Shown here: piece by piece, positions 42,643-51,608 of the stretch
Position numbering within the stretch: the stretch's first letter is position 1
How the letters are laid out: every line of letters starts with the position of its first letter
Source of the DNA: Caulobacter sp.
GTDB lineage: Bacteria; Pseudomonadota; Alphaproteobacteria; Caulobacterales; Caulobacteraceae
Direction: 5' to 3'
Length of the DNA stretch: 64,000 bases
Assembly: GCA_029866155.1 (NCBI GenBank)
Contig: JARWZW010000027.1
Span: 1 to 64,000, forward strand
Translations under genes and position numbers: made by a program
Notes under the pieces: model-generated
Database searches by the model: none
Told to the model about the DNA's origin: nothing
What the model saw: only the letters and a program-made list of their open reading frames with translations

Positions 42643-43416
42643 TTATCGCGATCCCTGGCCGTCATCGACCTTGATACAGGTCCCGGTCACCGCGTCCGAG
42701 GCCGGCGAGACAAGATAGAGCAGGGTGCTGTCCAGCTGGGCCGGGTTGCCCAGCCGCTGACGGCTGAAGCCCCGGGTGATGTCCCCGACCCGCTCCAGCA
42801 TGCCGTCCATCATTTCCGAGGCGAAGGCGCCGGGGGCGATGGCGTTGACGTTGATGTGAAACCGCGCCCACTCCACCGCCAGGGCTTCGGTCATCCGGAC
42901 CACCCCGGCCTTGGTCACCGAATAGAGGGCGGCGCCATGGCCGCCATAGTCATAGGCGGCCATGGAGGCGATATTGACGATCCGCCCCGGCAGTTTTGCC
43001 TCCATCCGCTGGCGGGCGAACTCGCAGGCCAGGATGTAGGGGGCCCGCAGGTTGGTATCCAGAACCCGGTCGATCAGCTCCACCGGCATCTTGGTGGCGC
43101 GCTGGGCGTCCGGAATTCCGGCATTGTTGATCAGGATATCGACCGGTCCCAGGGCGTCCCGGGCCTGGCCTACCACGGCCAGCAGCTGGTCGGCGTCGGT
43201 GACGTCCAGGGCCAGGGGCGCGGCTGAACCGCCCTCGGCGATGATCTCCTCGGCCAGGGCCTCCAGCCGCTCCAGACGGCGGCCGGTGACAGCCACCTTG
43301 GCGCCGCAGCGGGCCAGCACCTGGGCAAACCGCTTGCCAAGGCCGGAAGAGGCCCCGGTCACCAGGGCCACCTGGCCGGTCAGGTCGATCGAGGCATTGG
43401 GCAGGGGATAGGTCAT
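42643..43416 (-). CDS. SDR-family NAD(P)-dependent oxidoreductase
   Basis: 257 residues, classical SDR. Cofactor motif TGASSGLGKRFAQVLARCGA, NNAGI, and catalytic YSVTKAGVVRM with Tyr-x-x-x-Lys. The Arg in AVTGRRLERLE suggests NADPH preference. Substrate unknown; the family reduces ketones or oxidises alcohols of lipids, sugars and xenobiotics. It is divergent from the MFS transporter gene. The 217-base gap between them holds a small dyad. Confidence 0.93.
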   Translation of the reverse strand: MTYPLPNASIDLTGQVALVTGASSGLGKRFAQVLARCGAKVAVTGRRLERLEALAEEIIAEGGSAAPLALDVTDADQLLAVVGQARDALGPVDILINNAGIPDAQRATKMPVELIDRVLDTNLRAPYILACEFARQRMEAKLPGRIVNIASMAAYDYGGHGAALYSVTKAGVVRMTEALAVEWARFHINVNAIAPGAFASEMMDGMLERVGDITRGFSRQRLGNPAQLDSTLLYLVSPASDAVTGTCIKVDDGQGSR

Positions 43417-43452
43417 GGGCGTCCTCCAGTGATTTTGAGGCCAGTCTTCACG

Positions 43453-43469
43453 CCTGACGATGCGTCAGG
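43453..43469. promoter_or_regulatory. dyad CCTGACG-ATG-CGTCAGG between divergent SDR and MFS genes
   Basis: A perfect seven-base inverted repeat about 37 bases upstream of the SDR start. It may be an operator for a shared regulator or a chance hairpin. Confidence 0.35.
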
Positions 43470-43633
43470 GAAGGGGGCATTCAGATCGTCAGGCTGACCA
43501 CGACAGGGCGCTCCACCTTTCCCCCGCGGGCGCCTTGCTCCCGGGGAAGCGGGCGCGGATAGTCGCGTTGCCGGGAGCCCGACATCCAGAAGAAGCGCCA
43601 GATGGCGCCATGGGCCCTGGCGGGAGGACGACC

Positions 43634-44920
43634 ATGAACAATCCTGCGGCCCCGGCGGCCAGTCAGGTCAGCAAGGGCGACTATGGCCTGCTGATCCTGC
43701 TGACCCTGATGAACGTGCTCAATTTCGTCGACCGGCAGCTGCTGTCGAGCTTCGCCAACTTCATCGTTCCAGATCTTCAGCTGACCAATACCGAGTTCGG
43801 CCTGCTGACCGGCCTGGTCTTCCTGGTCTTCTATGCCGTGGCCGGGCTGTTCATGGGGGCCCTGGCCGACCTGGTGAACCGGCCCCGGCTGATCGCCGTG
43901 GCGATGTTTGGCTGGAGCGCCTTGACGGCGGCATCGGGGCTCGCGAGGGGTTTTCTCAGCCTGGCGCTTCCGCGGGTGTTCATCGGGATCGGCGAATCGG
44001 CCCTGACACCCACGGCCATGTCCCTGCTGGCCGACCGCTTTCCGCCGGCCAGCCGTGGCTTCGCCTCGGGCTTCTACTATATGGGCGTGCCCATCGGGGT
44101 GGGGGTCAGCCTGCTGGTCGCCGGGTTCCTCGGCCCGGCCATAGGCTGGCGAAACTGTTTCTTTGTGCTGGGCGCCATCGGGGTGGTCTTCTCGGCCGTG
44201 ATCCTGCTGGTCCGGGAGACCCGGCCTTCCCGCAAGGCCAAAACCATCGACCCGCAAGCCCCCGCCGCTCCCGGCGCCCGGGCCCTGATCGGAGAATTCC
44301 TCACCGCCCTGAAGGGGTCACCGACCCTGCAGTTGATGATCCTGGGCGGGGTCTGCATCCATTTCGTGCTGGGCGCCGCCAGTTTCGACCAACTTTGGCT
44401 GGTCAAGGAGCGCGGTTTCGAACGCGGCGAGATCGCCATCCTCAGCGGCCTGATCGCCACCGTGGCAGGGGCCGCCGGCAATCTCTTCGGCGGCTTCGCC
44501 AGCGACTTCTGGGCCCGCCGGACGGGTCAGCCCCGGGCCATGTTCATGGTTGTGCTGCTGCTGGTGCTTTTGCCCGTGAACCTGGTCTATCGCCTGGTCC
44601 CCAGCGACAATCCGGTCTTCTGGCTCTGTGTCGCCGTGGCCTATTTCCAGCTGGGGGCCTTCTATGGCCCGACCTTCTCGGCGGTGCAGGAGCTTTGTCC
44701 GCCCCAGGTCCGCTCCACCGTGGTGGCCTTCTATCTGATGACCCTGAATGTCGTGGGCCTGGGCTGCGGCATCACCGGGGCCGGCATCCTGGCCGACGCC
44801 CTGACAAAAGCCGGGGTGGCCCAGCCCTATAGCTGGACCCTGTTTGTCTTCACCGCCCTGTCGGCCCTGGCCATCCCCTGCTATTTCCTTGCGGCCCGGG
44901 CGGCGAAGCGGGCGGCCTGA
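43634..44920 (+). CDS. MFS transporter (Spns-type)
   Basis: 428 residues with about twelve membrane helices. Early family motif NFVDRQLLSSFANFIVPDLQ, then LADLVNRPRLIAVAMFGWSA, with a loop at about 200-240, are typical of spinster-like and related exporters. The export substrate is unknown; these proteins often move hydrophobic organic molecules. ATG 43634 follows GGCGGGAGGACGACC (GGGAGG site), which decides the start over a longer in-frame extension. The pseudouridine synthase gene follows after 47 bases. Confidence 0.9.
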   Translation: MNNPAAPAASQVSKGDYGLLILLTLMNVLNFVDRQLLSSFANFIVPDLQLTNTEFGLLTGLVFLVFYAVAGLFMGALADLVNRPRLIAVAMFGWSALTAASGLARGFLSLALPRVFIGIGESALTPTAMSLLADRFPPASRGFASGFYYMGVPIGVGVSLLVAGFLGPAIGWRNCFFVLGAIGVVFSAVILLVRETRPSRKAKTIDPQAPAAPGARALIGEFLTALKGSPTLQLMILGGVCIHFVLGAASFDQLWLVKERGFERGEIAILSGLIATVAGAAGNLFGGFASDFWARRTGQPRAMFMVVLLLVLLPVNLVYRLVPSDNPVFWLCVAVAYFQLGAFYGPTFSAVQELCPPQVRSTVVAFYLMTLNVVGLGCGITGAGILADALTKAGVAQPYSWTLFVFTALSALAIPCYFLAARAAKRAA

Positions 44921-44967
44921 CCGCCGCCTCCGCCGGGAAAAGCGCTGGATCCGCAGGAGACAACCAC

Positions 44968-45744
44968 TTGGCCTGGAGCCGCCGATACGACGGAGACGAA
45001 CCGGTCCGGGTCAACAAATGGCTGGCCCAGAACAGCGTCTGTTCGCGGCGCGAGGCCGAGGCCCTGATCGCCCAGGGCCTGGTGGCCATCGAGGGCGAGA
45101 CGGTCGAGGATGTCGGCCGCAAGATCCTGCCCGGCCAGACCCTGGTCCTGGCGGACCAGGCCTCCGCCCGGCTGGAGGCCCAGCTGACCGTGCTGTTCCA
45201 CAAGCCGGTCGGCATCGTCTCGTCCCAGCCCGAACATGACCAGATCCCGGCGGTGCGCTTCCTGCGCCGGCCCAACCTCTGGGGGGAGAGCGCGGTGGTC
45301 CCCGGCGCCGACAGCCATCTCGCCCCGGTCGGACGGCTGGACATGGATTCCCGGGGCCTGTTGATCCTGTCCGAGGACGGGGTCCTGGCCAAGGCCGTCA
45401 TCGGCCCCGACTCCGAGCTGGACAAGGAATACCAGGTCCGGGTCGCGGGGGAGATCACGCCAAAGGCCCTGGCCCTGCTGCGCCACGGCCTGGAACTGGA
45501 CGGCCGCCAGCTGCGCCCCGCCATGGTCGAGGAGATTTCCCCCGGCCTGCTGCGCTTTGTGCTGACCGAGGGCCGCAATCGCCAGATTCGCCGGATGTGC
45601 GACCTGGTCGGACTGGAGGTCATCGACCTGTTCCGCCACCGCATCGGCCCGGTCACGCTTGGCGACCTGCCGGAAGGGCGCTGGCGGGTGTTGTCTGCGG
45701 CGGAGCGGCAGGGTCTGATCGAGGCGTCGGCGCTGCGAAGCTAG
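44968..45744 (+). CDS. RNA pseudouridine synthase, RsuA/RluB/E/F family
   Basis: 258 residues. An N-terminal S4 RNA-binding domain (RVNKWLAQNSVCSRREAEAL, then IAQGLVAIEGETVEDVGRK) is followed by the synthase core. That core holds the catalytic Asp motif PVGRLDMDSRGLLILSEDG and TEGRNRQIRRMCDLVGLEV. The fold is of the type that modifies uridines of 16S or 23S rRNA; the S4 arrangement is closest to RluF, but the target is not certain. The TTG start at 44968 follows CAGGAGACAACCAC (AGGAG site). Confidence 0.9.
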   Translation: MAWSRRYDGDEPVRVNKWLAQNSVCSRREAEALIAQGLVAIEGETVEDVGRKILPGQTLVLADQASARLEAQLTVLFHKPVGIVSSQPEHDQIPAVRFLRRPNLWGESAVVPGADSHLAPVGRLDMDSRGLLILSEDGVLAKAVIGPDSELDKEYQVRVAGEITPKALALLRHGLELDGRQLRPAMVEEISPGLLRFVLTEGRNRQIRRMCDLVGLEVIDLFRHRIGPVTLGDLPEGRWRVLSAAERQGLIEASALRS

Positions 45745-45825
45745 ATCGATGGCAGCAGGAGTAGATTTGCGGCAGGTCGAGTTATTGGCTATAAAGCCTA
45801 GGTTTTTATAAGAGAGATTTCGCAA

Positions 45826-46713
45826 ATGTCACTCATCGTCGGAACTGCGGGTGACGACGTCTTGAGCGCAACAAGTCTCAATAATGAATTTGACGTGAAG
45901 CAGGGTGGAAAAGATAAAATTTATGGAAATTCATGTATAGACAAATTCTATTTTGGATCTTCATTGACTAAATCCGATCGAGTCTATGGTGACTTAGGAA
46001 TTGATACAATATATCTTGAAGGTGATTACAGTTTCGGACTTAAATTTGCGAATGGCACCATGCGCGATGTCGAGATTATCGAACTGGCCAGTGGGTTCAG
46101 TTATGACATTACGATCGCGGCGCTGACGGTGGGCAGCGGCAGTACGTTGACGCTCGACGCGACTAATCTTTCATTCGATGACCATGTTCGCTTCAACGGC
46201 GCTGCCGGGGCTAACGGCGAGGAATTGACCATGCTCGGCGGGGCTGGGGCCGATACACTGCTTGGAGGCTACAGCGCCGACACCTTTGACGGCGGCGGCG
46301 GAGCAGATTTCCTGGATGGCAACGCCAATTCACTGTCTGCTCTGACAACAGACACCTTCGTCTACGCCGCCGCCAGTGACTCCACCGGCCTGATCCACGA
46401 CACAGTCGAGGGTTTCAACGCCGATCTCGACCTGTTCGATCTCTGGACCGCCGTCAGCGGGGTGGATGAGGCCGTCGCCGGCGGCAAGCTGAGCAAGAAT
46501 TTCGACGCGAACCTGTCCAAGGCCATCGGCGCCGATGAACTGGCGGCCGGCCATGCCGTGCTGTTCAACCCGGACGAAGGCAAGTTCGCCGGCAAGACCT
46601 TCCTGGTCATCGACACCAACGGGACGGCCGGATACCAGGCCGGGCAGGATCTGGTGATCGAACTGGTCAACGGCCTGAACCTGGCCAGTCTGAACGCGGA
46701 TGTCTTCATCTGA
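45826..46713 (+). CDS. RTX-like secreted calcium-binding-type protein, mosaic base composition
   Basis: 295 residues with repeat-type sequence of the hemolysin Ca-binding kind: GGAGADTLLGGYSADTFDGG, then GGADFLDG and an earlier VGTAGDDVLSATS. No signal peptide; the C-terminal 60 residues (VIELVNGLNLASLNADVFI) would carry a type I secretion signal, as in RTX proteins. Only one or two full GGxGxD repeats are present, fewer than in toxins. Bases 45750-46080 are strongly AT-rich, unlike all neighbours, while the 3' half is GC-rich. This suggests a recombined or transferred 5' half. No ABC secretion genes are adjacent. Confidence 0.75.
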   Translation: MSLIVGTAGDDVLSATSLNNEFDVKQGGKDKIYGNSCIDKFYFGSSLTKSDRVYGDLGIDTIYLEGDYSFGLKFANGTMRDVEIIELASGFSYDITIAALTVGSGSTLTLDATNLSFDDHVRFNGAAGANGEELTMLGGAGADTLLGGYSADTFDGGGGADFLDGNANSLSALTTDTFVYAAASDSTGLIHDTVEGFNADLDLFDLWTAVSGVDEAVAGGKLSKNFDANLSKAIGADELAAGHAVLFNPDEGKFAGKTFLVIDTNGTAGYQAGQDLVIELVNGLNLASLNADVFI

Positions 46714-46821
46714 CGCCCTGACGGCGCCCGTCGCGCCGCCTCCGGGCTGATCCTGTTCAAACGCCTGTTTCACGTCTATTATCGCCGGTAACCTGAAACA
46801 GACGGCGGGACGGACCCAGAC

Positions 46822-48309
46822 ATGACACAGGCCGAGATCGAACATTTCGACGTGGTGATCGTCGGGGCGGGCCTGTCGGGCATTGGCGCAGGCTATCACC
46901 TGCAAGCCGGCAGCCCGGACCGCACCTATGTCATCCTCGAAGGCCGCGCGGCCAGCGGCGGGACCTGGGACCTGTTCCGCTATCCGGGGATCCGGTCCGA
47001 CAGTGACATGTATACCCTTGGCTACAGTTTCCGGCCCTGGAAACAGGCCAAGGCCATCGCCGACGGTCCCTCCATCCTCGACTATGTCCGGGACACCGCC
47101 GCCGATCACGGCATCGATCGCCATATCCGCTTCAACCACATGGTCCGGTCGGCGGCCTGGGACAGCGCCACCGCCGCCTGGACGGTGGAGGCGCAGGTCG
47201 GCGAGGACATCGTCCGGTTCACCTGCAACTTCCTTTTCATGTGCTCGGGCTACTACAGCTACAAGGCCGGCTACGCGCCGGACTTTGCCGGCATGGACAG
47301 CTTCCAGGGCCGGATCGTCCATCCCCAGCACTGGCCGGAAGACCTGGACTACAGCGGCAAGAAGGTCGTGGTGATCGGCAGCGGCGCCACCGCCGTGACC
47401 CTGGTGCCGGAAATGGCCAAGGCCGCCGGCCATGTCACCATGCTGCAGCGCTCGCCCACCTATGTGGTGTCCCGTCCGGCCGAGGATGGCATTGCCAACT
47501 GGCTGCGCACCGTCCTGCCGCCCATGGCCGCCTACGGCATAACAAGGTGGAAGAATGTCCTGCTGGGCATGGTGTTCTTCCGCATGGCCCGCAACAAGCC
47601 GGAACAGACCAAGGAGCGCATCATCGCCATGGTGCGGGAAAAACTTGGCCCCGACTACGATGTCGAGACCCACTTCACCCCCCGCTACAACCCCTGGGAC
47701 CAGCGCCTCTGCCTGGTGCCGGACGATGACCTGTTCGAGTCCATCAAGGCCGGTTCCGCCTCGGTGGTCACCGACGAGATCGAGACCTTCACCGCCACCG
47801 GCCTCAAACTGAAGTCCGGCCAGACCCTCGAGGCCGATGTGGTGGTCACCGCCACGGGCCTGAACCTGGAGGTCCTGGGCGGCGCGATCTTCAGCGTCGA
47901 TGGCCGGCCGGTCACCTTCTCCGAGACCCTCAGCTACAAGGGCATGATGTATAGCGACGTGCCCAACATGGCCTCGTCCTTCGGCTATACCAACGCTTCC
48001 TGGACCCTGAAGGCCGACCTGACCTGCGGCTATGTGGTGCGACTTCTGAACCACATGACCGCCACCGGCCTGCGCCAGTGCACCCCCGTCCGCCGTCTCG
48101 GCGACGAGGGCAGCGAGGACTGGCTGGACTTCTCCTCCGGCTATGTCCAGCGGTCCGTGCACCTGTTCCCCAAACAGGGCGCCAAGGAGCCCTGGAAACA
48201 GCACCAGAACTACGCTCTGGACCTGATGGCCCTGAAGTTCGGCAAGGTCGAGGACGGCGCCATGATCTTCTCCAACCCCATGTCGACAAGGTCGCCTGCG
48301 GCGGCGTGA
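46822..48309 (+). CDS. flavin-containing monooxygenase, Baeyer-Villiger type
   Basis: 495 residues. FAD motif VIVGAGLSGIGAGYHLQAG and a second dinucleotide motif VVVIGSGATAVTLVPEMAK. The fingerprint FxGxxxHxxxWP appears as FQGRIVHPQHWPED. The enzyme inserts oxygen into ketones or oxygenates soft nucleophiles with NADPH and O2; the substrate cannot be read. It stands alone on the plus strand, converging on a crotonase gene. Confidence 0.92.
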   Translation: MTQAEIEHFDVVIVGAGLSGIGAGYHLQAGSPDRTYVILEGRAASGGTWDLFRYPGIRSDSDMYTLGYSFRPWKQAKAIADGPSILDYVRDTAADHGIDRHIRFNHMVRSAAWDSATAAWTVEAQVGEDIVRFTCNFLFMCSGYYSYKAGYAPDFAGMDSFQGRIVHPQHWPEDLDYSGKKVVVIGSGATAVTLVPEMAKAAGHVTMLQRSPTYVVSRPAEDGIANWLRTVLPPMAAYGITRWKNVLLGMVFFRMARNKPEQTKERIIAMVREKLGPDYDVETHFTPRYNPWDQRLCLVPDDDLFESIKAGSASVVTDEIETFTATGLKLKSGQTLEADVVVTATGLNLEVLGGAIFSVDGRPVTFSETLSYKGMMYSDVPNMASSFGYTNASWTLKADLTCGYVVRLLNHMTATGLRQCTPVRRLGDEGSEDWLDFSSGYVQRSVHLFPKQGAKEPWKQHQNYALDLMALKFGKVEDGAMIFSNPMSTRSPAAA

Positions 48310-48343
48310 GGGCGCGCAATCGGGTGCGGTATCGCGTTGACGC

Positions 48344-49192
48344 TCACCCCTTCTCCCCTGTCCGGTAATCCCCAAACGCCCCGTCCCGGGCATCCAGGGC
48401 CGCCGTGACGCTCTGGCGGAAGCGGGCGAAGGTCTCGCGGCTGCTGTCGGTGGTCAGGGCCAGGGCCTGGATCTCGGTGCCGGCCCGGATGGCGTTCCTC
48501 AGGCCCATGGCCTCCATGGCCCGGTGGACAGCCCGCTTGTTGGTCTGTTGCACATCGGTGGGGATCTTCGCGATCCGCGCCGCCATGGCCAGGACTTCGG
48601 CCTCGAGCTTATCCGCCGGAAAGGCCCGGTTGGCGAAACCGACCCGCACGGCCTCCGCCCCGTCCATGGGGTCGCCGGTCAGCATCATCTCCATGGCGGG
48701 TCTGAGACCACAGAGCCAGGCATGGAACTGGTTGTCCGGCGGGCTCATCATCCGCACCGGCGGATAGCCGATCTGCGCATCCTCGGCGACATAGACAAGG
48801 TCGCAGGAAGTCGCCAGTTCCGAGCCCCCGGCCAGACACCAGCCATGAACCTGGGCGATCACCGGCTTGGCCAGGTCCCAGATGCGGAAGCAACCCTCCA
48901 CCACATGGCGCGACCACTGGCCAGGGCCCCCGGCCGTATGGAAGGGCAGGGGCTGGCGGGCCCCCTCGGGCGACAGGTCATAGCCGGCCGAGAAACAGGT
49001 CCCGGCTCCGCGCAGGATCATCACCCTCACCTCGGGGGCGCGGTCGGCAGCCTCAAGGGCGGCGAACAGTTCGCCGCGCAGGGCATTGGACAGGGCATTG
49101 CGCTTGTCCGGCCGGTTCAGGGTGAACCGACGCACATGGGGCGCCGGGTTGTCCGTCAGCAACAGTGCCGGCTCTGGGGCGGGGTGGGTCAT
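48344..49192 (-). CDS. enoyl-CoA hydratase/isomerase family protein (second)
   Basis: 282 residues, crotonase fold. First oxyanion motif GAGTCFSAGYDLSPEGARQP and second HGWCLAGGSELATSCDLVYV. In the second motif the usual hydratase Glu position of AxxGxxxG/E is GSELA, which fits an active hydratase better than the protein at 23437. The C-terminal part (LRNAIRAGTEIQALALTTDS) matches propionate/phenylacetate-type crotonases. Transcribed towards the monooxygenase gene. Confidence 0.9.
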   Translation of the reverse strand: MTHPAPEPALLLTDNPAPHVRRFTLNRPDKRNALSNALRGELFAALEAADRAPEVRVMILRGAGTCFSAGYDLSPEGARQPLPFHTAGGPGQWSRHVVEGCFRIWDLAKPVIAQVHGWCLAGGSELATSCDLVYVAEDAQIGYPPVRMMSPPDNQFHAWLCGLRPAMEMMLTGDPMDGAEAVRVGFANRAFPADKLEAEVLAMAARIAKIPTDVQQTNKRAVHRAMEAMGLRNAIRAGTEIQALALTTDSSRETFARFRQSVTAALDARDGAFGDYRTGEKG

Positions 49193-49272
49193 CGGGAGCG
49201 CTTCCTCGGGTCATCTGTTTTGACCCGAGGCTAACACCCCATCACAGCCCCTGTCCCGGAACGCCTTCTGGC

Positions 49273-51456
49273 TCAGAGCGCCTTGCCGGGCAGGATCCGC
49301 AGGCCCAGACCGGTCAGGACGATCAACACCGCCTCGATCACCATGGGCGGGACCTGGGCAGGGCTGGGGCCGTTGAGGACCAGGTTCAGGACCCTGCCGG
49401 TCAGGGCGATGCCCAGCATCAGCACCACCGGGGTCAGCCAGCGGGCCTCCTTGCGGATCACCGCCGCCAGCATCAGTACGCCGGAAGCGCCGAAGAAGCC
49501 GGCCATGTCGGCCCGAAGCGTCCCCAGGCCCGCCGGGCCGCCGGCGGTCAGGTCCATGGTCGCGGCGATCTTCGCCGGGTCTATCCAGAACCGGCTGGCG
49601 ATCAGCAGGGCCAGCAGTCCGGTCAGGCCGAGCAGGCCCCGCATGATGGTGATTCCCATGGTCTTCCCCCTTGATGGATCCTGCCTTTGACGGCGGACCT
49701 CGCGCCACACCAGATATCCGGCAAGGCCGGCAACCAGTCCCAGCCCCAGGATCAGGGGCAGGGCGAATGTCTCGGCGATCCTCAGGCCGATATTCAGGGC
49801 GATTTCCCGGTCGGCCGTATAGCCGGCCGGGACCTCGGCCACCCCCACCCTGGCGGCATAGGCGCGGTAGTCGGCCAGCATGGCCGCCGCCTCGGCCGGA
49901 CGCTCGGCGCTCAGGTCGCGGGTCTCGCCAGGATCGCGGACGATGTCATAGAGCCGCCAGGCAGGATCGCCCATGGGACCGGCATTGCGGGTGAGTTTCA
50001 GGTCGCCCTTCCAGAGGGCGCTGTCGCCGGCCGCCTCCATGCCCACCGGCGTGTTGGCGTCATAAACCGCCTCGGCCGCCCCCTTCAGGATGGGGGTCAG
50101 GCTCTTGCCGACGATCGGGGGGGCAGGGGCCGGGGCCGGGCTGGCCCCGGCGATCTCCAGCAGGGTCGGCGTGATGTCGGTGATGACCGAAAAGCCCCGG
50201 GCCGTGACCCCGGACCGCACCCCGGGTCCCGCCACGATCAGCGGCACCCTTGTGCCCCCCTCTGACGCATAGAATTTGTAAAGCGCCCCGGGCGCTGCGG
50301 CGGCGCTGGCCCAACCCGGACCGATGGCGGCATAGGTTCCCTTCTGTCCAAGCCGCCCGATGTCCTGGGAGTAGCCGACGCTGTTCAACCACAGTTTGAA
50401 GATCGGTTCGGAGACTGGATCGCCTGATTCCGGTCCATTGTCGGACAGCACCACGAAGAGGGTGTTGTCATACCGGCCTGTGGCCTTCAGATGCGCCACC
50501 AGCCGGCCCAGTTCTGCGTCCATGGCCTCCAGCATGCCGGCATTGACCGCCATGCGCTTGGCCGCCAGGGCCTGTTCCCCGGGGCTGAGGCGGTTCCAGT
50601 CGCGGACATTGGCCGGTGGCGGCCCCATGGGGGTTCCCGGCGCGATGAGCCCGGCCCGGATGGCCCCCTCATAACGCCGCTGTCGCTGCTTTTGCCATCC
50701 GCCGGCATAGACCCCCTCATAGCGGGCGACATATTCGGCCGGGGCCTGGATCGGGATGTGGATGGCCAGGAAGGGGAGATAGGCGAAGAAGGGCTGCCCG
50801 TCCGAAGGGGTCTGGTCGATGTAGCGGATCATCCGGTCGACCAGGAACCGCGAGGAATAGAAGTCGTCCGGCAGGCTGGCCGGCTTGCCGTCCTCGAACC
50901 AGTCGGCATCGCGATAGATCGGGAAATAGGGCCGCTTTTCCCAGTTGTCGCCGCCGGTGGCGTCCAGCGGAAAGGACCGGTCAAAGCCCCGCTGGTTGGG
51001 CAGGTCCGCCGCGCCATGGCCGAGATGCCACTTGCCCGCCATGTAGGTGTGATAACCCGAGGCCTGAAGGCGGCTCGCCACGGTCACCACATTGGCCGGC
51101 AGTCGGCCCTGGTATGCCGGGTTCTTGCGATGGGCGGCCGGGGTGGTTTCCGGCAGGTTGGCCGTGCCGGCGGTATGGCTGTCGACCCCGGTCAGCAACA
51201 TGGCCCGGGACGGGGCGCACATGGGCGAGGCGTGGAAGTTGGAGAACCTGGTTCCCCGGGTGGCCAGGGCGTCTATGGTCGGGGTGGCAATCTCGCCGCC
51301 ATAGCTGCCAAAGTCGGTATAGCCGGCGTCATCAACCAGAATGACCACGATATTGGGACGGGCCGGCGCGGCGGCGCGGGTCGCCGCATCCCCGGGACTC
51401 ACGGCCAGCAGGGTCAGGCCAATCAGGGCCAGGAGCATCAATCGCAGCCGGTTCAT
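49273..51456 (-). CDS. arylsulfatase-type sulfatase with C-terminal membrane domain
   Basis: 727 residues. Signal peptide (LRLMLLALIGLTLLAVSPGD), then a type I sulfatase. PNIVVILVDDAGYTDFGSYG is the metal site, PMCAPSRAMLLTG carries the Cys converted to formylglycine, and AGKWHLGHG follows. After about residue 540 an extra region of about 180 residues has four membrane helices (LPLILGLGLVAGLAGYLVW, then repeats ending LIVLTGLGLRILPG). GTLRADMAGFFGASGVLMLA in it resembles the DUF4345 family. The sulfatase domain is thus tethered to the inner membrane on its periplasmic side. A sulfatase maturase must be elsewhere. Confidence 0.88.
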   Translation of the reverse strand: MNRLRLMLLALIGLTLLAVSPGDAATRAAAPARPNIVVILVDDAGYTDFGSYGGEIATPTIDALATRGTRFSNFHASPMCAPSRAMLLTGVDSHTAGTANLPETTPAAHRKNPAYQGRLPANVVTVASRLQASGYHTYMAGKWHLGHGAADLPNQRGFDRSFPLDATGGDNWEKRPYFPIYRDADWFEDGKPASLPDDFYSSRFLVDRMIRYIDQTPSDGQPFFAYLPFLAIHIPIQAPAEYVARYEGVYAGGWQKQRQRRYEGAIRAGLIAPGTPMGPPPANVRDWNRLSPGEQALAAKRMAVNAGMLEAMDAELGRLVAHLKATGRYDNTLFVVLSDNGPESGDPVSEPIFKLWLNSVGYSQDIGRLGQKGTYAAIGPGWASAAAAPGALYKFYASEGGTRVPLIVAGPGVRSGVTARGFSVITDITPTLLEIAGASPAPAPAPPIVGKSLTPILKGAAEAVYDANTPVGMEAAGDSALWKGDLKLTRNAGPMGDPAWRLYDIVRDPGETRDLSAERPAEAAAMLADYRAYAARVGVAEVPAGYTADREIALNIGLRIAETFALPLILGLGLVAGLAGYLVWREVRRQRQDPSRGKTMGITIMRGLLGLTGLLALLIASRFWIDPAKIAATMDLTAGGPAGLGTLRADMAGFFGASGVLMLAAVIRKEARWLTPVVLMLGIALTGRVLNLVLNGPSPAQVPPMVIEAVLIVLTGLGLRILPGKAL

Positions 51457-51472
51457 GGTCGCCGCCTTTCTA

Positions 51473-51491
51473 TTGGCACTAATAATGTCAA
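51473..51491. promoter_or_regulatory. AT-rich imperfect dyad between divergent sulfatase and P450 genes
   Basis: TTGGCACTAATAATGTCAA has arms TTGGCAC and its near-complement TTGACAT (five of seven match). It lies 17 bases upstream of the sulfatase start, in the only AT-rich stretch of the divergent region, so a shared operator or promoter is likely. Confidence 0.45.
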
Positions 51492-51608
51492 TATATTCTG
51501 ACTCTGTCGAGCCGTCCTGACGACCAATCCAGCTTGGCGAAGCCGGAACTTGCCGCCAGACTGTCCCACTGCGGCGTCAACAGAACGCCCAACCCAGGGA
51601 AGATCACC

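Noticed and set aside
46330-48393. 687-codon frame antisense to the monooxygenase
   Set aside because: Composition is dominated by Gly, Ala, His and Gln with no motif, and the sense strand codes a clear Baeyer-Villiger enzyme.
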